Positions 1 through 8,532 of a DNA stretch of 13,208 bases are shown here, in pieces; the first letter of the stretch is position 1; each line of letters begins with the position of its first letter. This DNA is from Monoplex corrugatus (lineage: Eukaryota; Mollusca; Gastropoda; Littorinimorpha; Ranellidae). The notes under the pieces are model-generated. The model saw only the letters and a list, made by a program, of their open reading frames with translations. It had not been told where the DNA came from and did no database searches. The position numbers were made by a program, and so were the translations under genes. The stretch lies in NCBI GenBank assembly GCA_030674185.1, contig JAPXFY010002301.1, positions 15,001 through 28,208 on the forward strand. The letters are read 5' to 3'.

Positions 1-260
1 GATTTGGGGCTCTATTTTATGGTCTGTATGACCTTAACCTTGGAGTTTTACCTTCCAAACTGATACTTTCGTGCCCTCACAGTCTACAGTCATTGTCCAA
101 TGTTTGGTACAGATTTTTTAGTCCCATTTTTCTACGCCACCTCAATAGCCACAGTAGCTGGAACAGTATTTACAATGCAATGATGATGATATCGATGAGG
201 ATGATAATCATGATGCTGTGGAGTTTCCGTCTGTTTGGTGCTGATTTTTTACTCATAAAT
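1..260. other. Unassigned non-repetitive flank
   Basis: I see no convincing coding region, RNA gene or known repeat here. The only local pattern is a GAT-rich stretch at about 178-216 (repeated ATGATG/GATGAGGATGAT). Such trinucleotide runs can mark the 3' tail of some LINEs, but there is no LINE protein sequence beside it, so I do not call one. Confidence 0.5.
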
Positions 261-289
261 GGCTGATAAAATGTTATTCACACAGCTTA

Positions 290-670
290 TGTCACACTGC
301 ACACACATATACACACACACACACAACACACACACACGACACACACCACACAGCACACATGCACATACACACACACGCCACACAACACACACATATACAC
401 ACACACGCCGCGCGCGCCACGTCACACACATACACACACATAACACACACACATACACACACACACACACACACACATCACACACATACAACACACACAC
501 TCACACACACACATCAACACACACATACACAACACACGCACACATACACACACACACACACACAACACACACACACCTACACACACACTACACACACATA
601 CACAGCACACACACATCAGACACGCAACATACACACACACACACACACACACATACACACACACACACAC

Positions 671-702
<32 letters not shown>

Positions 703-838
703 ACACACACACATACAACACACACATAACACACACACACAACACTACACCACACATACACACACAACATACACACACACAACACACACACACAACACAC
801 AAACACACACACACATACAACATAAACACACAACATAT
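290..838. repeat. Interrupted (CA)n microsatellite, CA on + strand
   Basis: About 550 bases of alternating A and C on the + strand, broken by T (CATA, CACAT), by AA (ACAACAC) and by a short CG-rich interruption near 407-420 (GCCGCGCGCGCC). The alternating purine-pyrimidine pattern is the classic composition for left-handed Z-DNA and for replication slippage. Long open frames across it in several phases encode only His-Thr or Val-Cys runs, so they are composition artefacts and not genes. Confidence 0.97.
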
Positions 839-925
839 ATAACATTAATAAATATTATTATATATATTATATATATACATGAATATAACATACTATCACT
901 AATAAAAAACTTAAATCAATAACAA
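838..925. repeat. AT-rich low-complexity island
   Basis: A very A/T-rich stretch with ATATAT and TATTATTA runs, lying between two CA-rich blocks. It reads as low-complexity DNA that would melt easily. I see no promoter or gene attached to it. Confidence 0.8.
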
Positions 926-941
926 CACATACAACAACATA

Positions 942-1088
942 ACACACACACACATAAACACACATACAAAAACGAAAACAACACTAATGCACAACTAACA
1001 AAAACAACACACATAACACACACACAAACACACACACACACCATAACACACACACATAACACACACATACACACACACAACACAACAC

Positions 1089-1135
<47 letters not shown>

Positions 1136-1178
1136 CACACACACAACACAACACAACACAACACACACACCACACTTG
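942..1178. repeat. (CA)n microsatellite, second block
   Basis: CA-rich on the + strand, with a long nearly uninterrupted (CA)n run at about 1093-1134 and repeated ACAAC interruptions on either side. It continues the field that starts at 290 and ends abruptly at the non-repetitive spacer (about 1179-1296) before the strand composition flips to GT. Confidence 0.96.
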
Positions 1179-1296
1179 CCCCAGTGAACATAAAACAATG
1201 TCTCTATAAAAAAGGAAGGGGTGGGAGGAGACTGAAAAAGATAATATCTATATTTCTAATGGAACTGAATACAACATGAAAACAAGAGAATAGAAT

Positions 1297-1448
1297 TTCG
1301 TGTGTGGTGTGTGTGTTTATGTTGTGTGTGTGTGTGTGTGTTTTGTGTGTGTGTTGTGTGTGTGTTTTGTGTGTGTTGTGTGTGTGTGTGATGTGCGTGT
1401 GTGTGTGAGTGTGCGTACGTGTGTGTGTATGGTGTGGGCGCGAGTGTG

Positions 1449-1489
<41 letters not shown>

Positions 1490-1558
1490 GTGTGTGTGTG
1501 GTTGTTGTTTGTGTTGTTCGTGTAGTATGTGTGTGTGTTGTGTTGTGTGTTGTTTGTA

Positions 1559-1589
<31 letters not shown>

Positions 1590-1750
1590 TGTGTATTATA
1601 TTATTAATTTGTGTGTGTGTTTGTCTGTGTGTGTATGTGTGTGTGGGGTGTGTGTGTTGTGATGTGTGTGTTGTGCTAGTGTAGTGCTGTGTGGTTGTGT
1701 GGGGGTGTGTGTGTGTGTGTGTGTGTGGTGTGTGTGTGTTGTGTGTTGTG

Positions 1751-1781
<31 letters not shown>

Positions 1782-1790
1782 TTGTGTACG
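1297..1790. repeat. (GT)n microsatellite, opposite strand bias
   Basis: About 490 bases of alternating G and T on the + strand, with longest clean runs near 1447-1488 and 1759-1778. Interruptions include TTGT, GTAT and a G-run at 1700-1705. It is the complement of the motif in the preceding blocks, so the two fields are inverted relative to each other around a spacer of about 120 bases. Open frames across it encode Val-Cys runs and are not genes. Confidence 0.96.
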
Positions 1791-1947
1791 TATGGTACTG
1801 AATGCATTTTCCGTCGACAAACTCAAAGACAAACAGACAGAGAAAATGAAAAGCATTAGAGTTATACATTTCAAAAGAAAAAGCATTGCAATTCATCGTG
1901 CGTTATTGATTCAATGTGTCAGCGAGATTTTCAGGATACTATTAAAT

Positions 1948-2002
1948 TGTTGTTGTTGTTGTTGTTGTTGTTGTATGTTGTTGTTGTTGTTGTTGTTGTT
2001 GT
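1948..2002. repeat. (TTG)n trinucleotide repeat
   Basis: Two runs of TTG separated by a short TATG interruption near 1973-1976. The opposite strand would read as polyasparagine or polyglutamine in an open frame extending into neighbouring microsatellites. No flanking protein-like sequence supports a real coding repeat. Confidence 0.93.
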
Positions 2003-2095
2003 CCAAACAGGTTTCGTGTATTGCCATCAGTGAAGTTTGTTTTTGCACGAGTGAAGTACAACTGCTTTTATCGATCGTTGTCCCGTGTATGTGAG

Positions 2096-2300
2096 CGTGT
2101 ATATTTGTGTGTGTGGTGTGTGTGTGTGGGGGGGGGGTGAGTGTGTATAGTTGTGTGTGTTTGTGTGTGTGTGTGTCTGTGTATGTGTGTGTGTGTGTGT
2201 GGTGTGTGTGTGTGTGTGTGTGTGTGTTTTGAAGTTTTGCATAGTTGTGTATAGTTGTACGTAGTTGTGTATGTGTGTGAAGTTGTATGCGTGATATGTG
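2096..2300. repeat. Compound (GT)n repeat with a G-run
   Basis: GT-rich stretch with a run of nine G at about 2128-2136, then a degenerate decamer-like series (variants of ATAGTTGTGT) at about 2239-2285. It is a short tandem array decayed from or grown out of the GT repeat. No coding interpretation is supported. Confidence 0.88.
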
Positions 2301-2339
2301 CATGTGTGCGTGCGTGTATCTGTTTGTCTCTCTACCTAT

Positions 2340-2520
2340 CTGTGTGTGTGTTTGTGTGTGTGTCTGTGTTTGTGTGTCTGTGTGTATGCCTGTGTAAGTG
2401 TCTGCCTGACTTGTGTGTGTGAGAGAGATTCTGTATATCTCTGAGTATGTGTGTGTCTATCTGGCTGATTGCGTGGGTGTGAGTATCTATATATGTTTAC
2501 GTGCGTATGTGTGTGTGAGA
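2340..2520. repeat. Degenerate GT-rich low-complexity DNA
   Basis: A GT-rich transition zone with TGTGTGTG runs, TCTGTG variants and short GAGAGA insertions. It links the GT repeat to the CT repeat downstream. Confidence 0.8.
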
Positions 2521-2570
<50 letters not shown>

Positions 2571-2749
2571 GTCTGTCTGTCTGTCTCTCTTCTGTCTGTC
2601 TGTCTGTCTGTCTCTGTCTGTCTGTCTGTCTCTCTGTCTCTGTCTCTCTGTCTCCGTCTCTCTCTGTCTCTCTCTCTCTCGCACTCTCTCTTTTCCTCTC
2701 TCTTCGTTCTGTCTCTGTCTCTGTCTCTCTTCTGTCTCTTCTCTGTCTC

Positions 2750-2755
<6 letters not shown>
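2521..2755. repeat. (CT)n / (CTGT)n polypyrimidine-rich repeat
   Basis: A clean CT run at about 2525-2560, then alternating CTGT and CTCT blocks to about 2752. Between 2525 and 2752 purines are few and nearly all are G within CTGT. Long CT/GA tracts can adopt triplex (H-DNA) structures. Open frames encode Ser-Leu or Arg-Glu repeats and are not genes. Confidence 0.95.
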
Positions 2756-2817
<62 letters not shown>

Positions 2818-2828
2818 TGTGTGTGTGT
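2756..2828. repeat. (GT)n microsatellite
   Basis: A nearly pure GT run of about 70 bases with one GG slip near 2810. It ends the microsatellite field that began at 290. Non-repetitive DNA resumes at about 2829. Confidence 0.97.
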
Positions 2829-2929
2829 TTGAATTGGGGTGGGGTGAATGTTTGAACAGATGAGTGTGTATTATAAAGAAGAAGAATCAACCAGTAAATA
2901 ACTCATCAACATCATCATCGTGTGTCATG

Positions 2930-3735
2930 CCGTATGGCGCTGGCGATCATGATCCTCCCCTCCCCCATACGAATCTATTTTTTTGTCGCTGCAAGCATAT
3001 CTACACCTGTTTTATCCCCACCCACTCTGCAAACTGTCTAAAATTTTCTCTAGATCTACCTGGTGTTCTCTTTCCTTCTAGCTATTCTGTTGTGATTAGA
3101 TGGTCCAATGTCTCTGACCTCATAAAATGCCCTATAAATGCTGATGGTCTTTTCCTAATCTTTTTCGTTAATGTTCTTTTCGTGTTTGCCTCTTTCAAGA
3201 CTGTCTCGTTTGTTTTCTTTGCTGTCCATGGAACTCGTAACATTCTTCTCAGAAAACACATTTCAGCTACCTTACCTAGTTCTGACTTGCTTGTTGATCG
3301 TCCAGGCTTCGATTCCGTACTATAGTAATGGTTCTACATAACATTGAAAAACCCTCTTCCTGACGTCAGTTGATAGGCATTTGTTGGTAAGAACGCTTTC
3401 CATTTTCTTGAATGCCGTTTTAGCTTGGCCAGTTCTGCTAGATATTTCTAATGTGCGTGTGCTGTTTGATGAGATGACGGTTCCCAGATATTTGAACTTA
3501 TCAGCGTGTCTCAGTGTTGTGCTATTTGCTGTTATTTTACATGAGGGGATTCCTTTTAATTTCCTGATTACCACGACTTTGGTCTTCTGACTATCTAGCA
3601 CTAGTCCTTTATTTCTGCTTTCTATTTTTATTATAATCACAAGATTTTGTAGGTCTGGTTTTTTTTCTCCATTTTCTGCGGTTAGAATTGTGCCGTCTGC
3701 ATAATGATGATTGTTTATCATTTTTCTCCAGCCTG
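2930..3735 (-). mobile_element. LINE-A: decayed reverse-transcriptase 3' half
   Basis: Reading on the - strand, translation gives a recognisable non-LTR retrotransposon reverse transcriptase from the active-site strand onward. In order: an altered active-site block HYADGTI (3686-3706, expected YADD), the LDSQKTKVVVIRK block, FKYLGTVISS, YGIEAWT (3299-3319), FLRRMLRVPWTAKKTN (about 3210-3260), DHLITT with EGKR (about 3065-3103), and a terminal VWGR...YGM stretch ending near 2935. This is the usual order for APE-endonuclease-type LINEs. It is dead: an in-frame TAG sits just before YGIEAWT (complement of 3320-3322), a frameshift lies near 3262-3275, another TAG sits before LEGKR (complement of 3082-3084) and one follows at the complement of 3001-3003. 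The endonuclease and RT fingers are missing. The family is recognised from motif order; the clade is not resolved. A (CAT)n-like stretch at 2906-2921 could be the remnant 3' tail. Confidence 0.9.
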
Positions 3736-4036
3736 TTGAACAAGGTAACTGATGACTGGATACGAATAGGTCACGCAGCGCATGGGCAGCCCTCGCCCCT
3801 TTGCTTGACAAAATGGCTACCGTTTGGCATCCGACATTGGGATCGGGAGGTGATCGTCTGACCGGTGGTGAAGCCTTGTTGCTCTGGATCCCACCCAGAA
3901 CTCTCGGGAGTTTCGTGGTAAGTATTCTCTTTGTATCAAGACTGGTCAGGTTGCCTAGGACTGGTATCTGACACACATCAGGCTTGTCAGGTGATAGCGC
4001 GTGAAATTTCCCTTCAAACTTTCCCCGTTTTGACAT
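3736..4036 (-). other. Unassigned upstream segment fused in frame to LINE-A
   Basis: An open frame on the - strand begins with ATG at 4034-4036 and runs without a stop for about 100 codons into LINE-A RT. Its protein is not RT-like: it is rich in Lys, Pro, Ser and Arg with blocks such as LPRVLGGIQSNKASPPVRR and SSKGARAAHALRDL. RT homology begins only near INNHHYAD (about 3703-3717). Possible readings are a LINE 5' leader or ORF1-side remnant joined by internal deletion, a second unrelated repeat into which LINE-A inserted, or chance openness. On the + strand there is a GTAAGT donor-like hexamer at 3918-3923 with no partner exon. I cannot assign a function. Confidence 0.4.
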
Positions 4037-4305
4037 GTGACGGTGACTTCAAGCAAGGTCTGGCGTGCATATTTACTTGTGATCTCCGTCTGATTTCCTA
4101 ACTTCCAACAGTAATGAAATCAAGACGACAGCTTTGCTCACGAACAAAACCAGGAAGTCCAGAAAAGTCGGTGGTGTTTCTATAACGTCGACTTAAATCG
4201 TCACTGACGTACGCGAGAATGAGAACCTGAAAATGAGAAATTGTATTTCCGAATTTCCGTAATGCAGTAAAAATTGATAGTTACGTAAAAATTAATCACT
4301 GTAGA
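4037..4305. other. Non-repetitive stretch without a recognised gene
   Basis: Mixed-composition DNA with no open frame of note and no motif I recognise. It may still be part of the unit lying upstream of LINE-A, because composition does not change at 4036. Confidence 0.45.
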
Positions 4306-4307
4306 CT

Positions 4308-4402
<95 letters not shown>
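4306..4402. repeat. (CT)n microsatellite
   Basis: A nearly pure CT tract of about 95 bases with TT slips near 4320 and 4385. The Arg-Glu open frame on the - strand across it is a composition artefact. Confidence 0.97.
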
Positions 4403-4984
4403 GTGAATAGTAAGATTGATTGAATTGTAAACTGTTTGGAATAATGTAGATTTAAGTGACTTGTAAACTGACTGGTAATTCATTAGAACTTCAAAGTTAT
4501 AGAAGTACATACAAGTGTATGATTAAATGACACAATATCATTGACATATTAACTTATTTTTCTTTCTTCTTCTTCTTCTTTCTTTTTTCTCTTCCTTTCT
4601 TTCTCTGATCTTTATATCCATCCATACCTTTTACATGGTTATACAGTGGCAGGTCTGAATTAGGTAGGGTATACAGGCAACCTGGACCAACGAGCCATTT
4701 AATCACCGGTTATGCGGCGATGGAAAAGTGGTGATAGGGACAGGCAGAGGATACTGTGGCTGTCTCTAGCTAGACTTTGCACTTAGGCAGTTGTGGGATG
4801 ATGGTAGTCTACTATAGCCCTGAGAAATATACAGCGTGAGTATCCTCTCTTAGTGACAGAGCAGCCCTACCCAGCGATAGCACTGCTCTTCCCAAATTTG
4901 ATGGAGGGTGTAGAATAAAAGGAATCCTAAACAAAACCTGTCTTATACGTACCTGGCAGATAGCCTCCTCTCCCTAATCATTCA
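4403..4984. other. Unassigned stretch; possible LINE-B 5' leader in its second half
   Basis: Holds a short (TTC)n-rich tract (about 4558-4606) and otherwise mixed-composition DNA. From about 4620 to 4984 the sequence runs without an evident break into the endonuclease fragment of LINE-B on the same strand. It could therefore be the 5' untranslated leader of that element. This is inference from position only; I see no protein homology or promoter signal. Confidence 0.3.
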
Positions 4985-5368
4985 ACCTTGTGGTGGAAAC
5001 AGTATGAGCAAGAAAAGAAAGAAAACGTCTTGGTGCATGGAATGTCCAAACCCTACCGGACAAAGACGATAGACCAGAACAGCGCACACCAGAATGTTGG
5101 ATTGTACATGTATACGACTGACACAGTTGTTTTGAATGAGACCATACTTGTGAGCGAAAGCCATCTCGAGAATTTGGAAGAGGCTACATCTTCTACTGTA
5201 TTGGGAAGCCCAAAATTGATCAAAGAACGTCTGGTGTTGAATTATCATATTGGACAAAGCTTGCAAGGACCCTGTAAAGCTTGCTCCGTGGTATCAGTGA
5301 CCCCTTGATGACCTTGCTCACCAAATCTTGCTTACCAATGACCACATTGTTATAATCATCACAGCCAT
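4985..5368 (+). mobile_element. LINE-B: APE-type endonuclease N-terminal fragment
   Basis: Conceptual + strand translation in more than one frame gives the opening of a LINE apurinic-type endonuclease. The order is: basic RKERKRLG before AWNVQTL (5035-5055; the Asn belongs to the conserved first endonuclease motif, usually WNVRTL), a DKDDRPEQRT stretch, GRGYIFYCIGKPK (5176-5214), LLRGISDPLMTL (5281-5316) and TNDHIVIIITAIL (5334-5372), where intact copies continue into a SAYAP-like block. In-frame stops interrupt the region between the first and second blocks (TGA codons near 5119 and 5143, TAA near 5275), and a frameshift separates the last two blocks. The fragment therefore cannot make protein. 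The domain would nick target DNA for target-primed reverse transcription. Homology stops abruptly at about 5368, where the oppositely oriented RT fragment begins. Confidence 0.75.
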
Positions 5369-6508
5369 CTTGAAGAGAAATTCATGCAGGATGGCTCTGA
5401 TCACTTTCATCTTGGATTCGGATCTCTTCAGGTTAAAGACGTTTCCATCTAGGCAGAACTGGATGCATACTCTCTTTCAAAGTCTCTGTCCGAAAGCATC
5501 TATGAGCATTGCTGCAAAGAAGATGGAGAAGAATGTGGGCGCTAAAATGCATCTCTGTTTTATTCCATTCTGCACTGGGACTGAGATGCTTTCCTATTTG
5601 CTTTAAACCTGGCCAGCATGCCCTTGTAAAAAAAATCAGCGAGACAGGTTTAGTATTTTTCAGAACCCTTCCAATTAAAGGTGTCAAATGCTTTGGTCAG
5701 ATCTACAAATATCATGTGGAGCTCCTGGTTTTGCTCATAACACTTCGCTGTAAAGCTGGTGTGTAGCAAACACCCTGTTACTCGTGCACCTTATACCACG
5801 AATGCAACATTTAGACTGAGGAATGATGAGTTCAGCTACATGAGTGATGGCTCTTCTAAGGATGCGCATAAGGTCGCATCACTCTTCATCTTCTAAATGT
5901 GATTCATCATAGCATCTTTAAAGTATTGAAACATTTCTTCCTTCTGCTATGCTGACTAATATATTCATATTCGTATCAATATTCATTATCATATTCATAT
6001 TTATATTCATTTGTCACAGCGGATTTACCATGTGAAACTTGGGCTGCTCTCTCCTTTGAGAGCGTGTCGCCGCAGTGCAGCGCCACCCAAACTTCAGGAA
6101 GGTAAGAAGGCTAATTGGCTTTCAAGGTGATGGATGTGGGAAGTCAAACTATGGCCATCAGCTTCCCCAGAATTGCCTCAACCACGTTTCTGTAGACATC
6201 TGTAGGAATACCATCACTTCCTGGAGACTTCACATGTGTAGAATACCTCAGGGCTTTGGCAATCTCTGCACAAGAGGGTAGGTCTGCTAGAGATATTTTT
6301 AGTGCCAGTTGGGAGGAGTGCTACAATCGCCTCATAAGGTATCATCGATTCCCTGTTTAGCAATGTGTTTAAGTGCTCAGTCCAGCGTCATGGGATGTCA
6401 GCTGTCTTTATTAGCAGCATGGAGTGGCCGAGTGAACGAATGGGTGTTGAGCCGGAAGTCTTTGGCTTGTCCACTGTGTGGAGACCATTATGGAATGACT
6501 TCATGTCG
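5362..6508 (-). mobile_element. LINE-B: decayed reverse-transcriptase core
   Basis: On the - strand, read from 6508 downward, conserved LINE pre-RT and RT blocks follow in order: DMKSFHNG (6483-6506), RWTEHLNTLLNRES (about 6345-6386), KSPGSDGIP with TDVYR (about 6190-6230), KEEMFQYFKDA (5911-5943), ITHVAELIIPQS, YEQNQELHMIFVDLTKAFD (RT motif A; FVDLTKAFD is 5683-5709), NGIKQRCILAPTFFSIFFA (motif B, about 5513-5572) and LDGNVFNLKR (5424-5453). It ends at HEFLF (5372-5386), exactly where the FADD catalytic box is expected; the next bases read as a damaged box (QDGC). Lesions include an in-frame TGA at the complement of 6388-6390, frameshifts near 6290 and 5570, a TGA before KRVCIQF, a loss around the NYRGISLL block, and an insertion between 5945 and about 6115. 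The thumb, 3' UTR and tail are absent. It is a dead copy; clade not resolved. Confidence 0.88.
5955..6017. repeat. TTCATA-type AT-rich tandem repeat inside LINE-B RT
   Basis: Repeated TATTCATAT/TTCATATT units interrupt the RT homology between KEEMFQ (ending near 5943) and the LGKLMAI block (about 6115-6135). Intact LINEs have only a short spacer there, so this tract plus adjacent unassigned bases (about 6018-6110) is probably inserted or expanded sequence. Confidence 0.7.
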
Positions 6509-6525
6509 TTAGCATACATAGCCAC

Positions 6526-6770
6526 ATACATCATACATACATACATACATACATACATACACATACATACATACATACACATACATACATACATACAACA
6601 TACATACATACATACATACATACATACAATACATACATACATACATACATACATACATACATCAACAACATACATACATACATACATACATACATACATA
6701 CATACATACATACATACATACAAACATACAATACATACATACACATAAACATACATATTCGTACATACAT
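6526..6770. repeat. (CATA)n tetranucleotide microsatellite
   Basis: Roughly 240 bases of CATA repeats with CACATA, CAACATA and CAATA slips. It abuts the 5' end of the LINE-B RT fragment, suggesting a repeat-mediated breakpoint. Open frames encode Ile-His-Thr-Tyr or Met-Tyr-Val-Cys runs and are not genes. Confidence 0.97.
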
Positions 6771-7010
6771 CGACAGACAGACACAACACACACACACAAC
6801 ATGACTACATACGCATATGCATACTTATATACAGACAGACAGACAGACGTACATACAACAGACAGACACACAACACACACAGAGAGACTTACATACGCAT
6901 ATGCATACTTATATACAGACAGCGACAGACGTACATAGCATACATACAGACAGCACAACAGACAGACACAACAACATATTTCCGCACGACGAGTACGTGC
7001 ATACATACAA
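6771..7010. repeat. CAGA/CACA compound repeat with an ~83-bp duplicated unit
   Basis: A longer unit is present twice in tandem. The marker TACGCATATGCATACTTATA followed by ACAGACAG occurs at about 6810-6838 and again at about 6894-6920, and a CAGACGTACATA marker occurs at 6844 and 6926, giving a spacing of 82-84 bases. The core ATACGCATATGCAT is close to palindromic. The unit is set in CAGA, CACA and CATACA repeats. Confidence 0.8.
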
Positions 7011-7011
7011 C

Positions 7012-7162
7012 AAAAAACACACACACAAACACACACCACACAACACAACACACACACACACAAAACACCACACACACACACATAAACACACACACACACA
7101 CACACAACAAACACAAACACCACACACACACAAAACACACACACACACACACACTTACATAC
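7012..7162. repeat. (CA)n microsatellite with AAC interruptions
   Basis: CA repeats broken by AAA, CCA and CAACA slips. It ends at TTACATACATAAACAC and gives way to non-repetitive DNA near 7190. Confidence 0.95.
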
Positions 7163-7189
7163 ATAAACACACATACTTACACACATATT

Positions 7190-7613
7190 GAATCAACTTT
7201 GTTTCAACGATGTAAAGAAATCAATGTTTTCTAGATCCAAGAGATGACAACAAGAAGAATCCTTTAGCGACACACTGGTTCATCTTTAGAGATAAGATTT
7301 TCCGTCTTCCTGCCTTTTGATTTCCTGTACGTTTCACACCCCCACTCCTCTTGCTTTTCTATCTGACATTTTCTTTTTATTCCATAAAAACTGAGATAGC
7401 AACTCGAGCAGAGGGAGGTGGGAGAGGGAGGGAATGAAGGAAGGAGAAAGAATTGCGTTGTTAGCATGTGTAAATTCGCGTTCACTGCCACGACAGAGGT
7501 TTTGGAGAGAGATGGTGATGACATCGATCAATGTCTCATCTTTCAGAATCCATACAGTGAATAGAAACCTTACAGCAGGCGAAAAGAATCAAGCGCGAAA
7601 TACAGTCCTCTCA
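7190..7613. other. Non-repetitive stretch without a recognised gene
   Basis: Open frames of 60-90 codons exist on both strands, but none shows a domain, repeat pattern or protein family I recognise, and they overlap each other. I see no credible gene. Confidence 0.5.
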
Positions 7614-8117
7614 CGCAGTCTGAAGCCGTCCTAAAATGGAGTTCCATAGCATCATCACTATCATCCCAATGCTTTTCATCACAGCATTTCAAACAAACAA
7701 AAAATTTCCATATTCTGTGACCTTTCATGCCCTGCCCTCGTACTGACCTCAGTCAGTGTAGGTGGGTTCGGAGGTGTGTTAAAAAAGCAAAAGTGATCGT
7801 CCTGATAGTTATAACAGAGGAGCGGGCGAAGAGAATGAGGCAGCAAAACGTATTGTTCACACTGGTCCTAAAGGTTAAAAGATTGTGTTGAAGATCAAAG
7901 GATAGGAGTGTCTGGTGTGTGGAAGTTCAGAGAGACAGAGATACAGTGGGAGGCTGACAACATTAACAGCATGGAAAGCACAAAGCGAGCAAGCAAACGT
8001 GAGTCAATTGATACAATCAGTTCCTTGTGGAATCTATTTGCAGCCTGTATGTTCTCATGTCAGAGTTACTTTTCAAGAAGACTGCAACCCATATTGACTC
8101 TAAGTACTATTTATATG

Positions 8118-8169
8118 TACACACACACACACACACACATTCACGCACATACACACAGACACAGACACA

Positions 8170-8215
<46 letters not shown>

Positions 8216-8340
8216 ACACACATACACACTAAGAAAGAGAGAGATAGCGAGTGAGAGAGAGACATACACACAGAGAGAAAGAGAAATAAACAAAGAGACA
8301 AAGAGAGAGAGAAAGAGAAATAAACAGACAGACAGACAGA
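8118..8340. repeat. (CA)n followed by GA/GAAA/CAGA compound repeat
   Basis: CA repeats at 8118-8229, then GAGA, GAAATAAACA and CAGA repeats to about 8340, all within copy 1 of the kilobase duplication. The same position in copy 2 has only a short GAGA-CAGA tract. Confidence 0.94.
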
Positions 8341-8432
8341 CAAGAACAAGAACAACATTTTATTTACGAGGGTATGAAATAACCAAAACATATCCAGCAT
8401 CCAGCCCTTACTCAAGAAGGTCTACATCACAC

Positions 8433-8435
<3 letters not shown>

Positions 8436-8498
<63 letters not shown>
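8436..8498. repeat. (GA)n microsatellite
   Basis: An essentially pure GA run of about 63 bases inside copy 1. The counterpart in copy 2 (9355-9411) is interrupted by CA and AT. Confidence 0.97.
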
Positions 8499-8501
<3 letters not shown>

Positions 8502-8532
8502 AAATACATGTAAAAGGAATGTGAAATAAAGT

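Noticed and set aside
178..216. GAT-rich stretch as a LINE 3' tail
   Set aside because: No LINE coding sequence or target-site duplication is visible beside it within the window.
259..922. Open frames of 80-190 codons across the CA field, both strands
   Set aside because: They translate only to His-Thr or Val-Cys runs, exist in several phases at once and stop where the microsatellite stops. They are composition artefacts.
1204..1896. 230-codon - strand open frame and overlapping + strand frames
   Set aside because: Almost entirely translated GT/CA repeat with a short unrelated start. No domain, and competing frames are equally open.
2336..2890. Arg-Glu-rich and Ser-Leu-rich open frames in the CT/GT field
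   Set aside because: Pure products of (CT)n, (CTGT)n and (GT)n. No non-repeat protein features.
2864..3325. + strand 153-codon open frame
   Set aside because: It is the shadow of LINE-A, whose - strand translation gives ordered RT motifs; the + strand product matches nothing.
3913..3925. Splice donor GTAAGT on the + strand
   Set aside because: An isolated hexamer with no exon-like frame upstream and no partner acceptor; it occurs by chance at this length scale.
4985..6508. Twin-priming 5' inversion as the cause of the LINE-B arrangement
   Set aside because: Twin priming leaves the 5' ends of the two segments facing each other and keeps the element 3' end. Here the 3' sides face each other and no 3' end is present.
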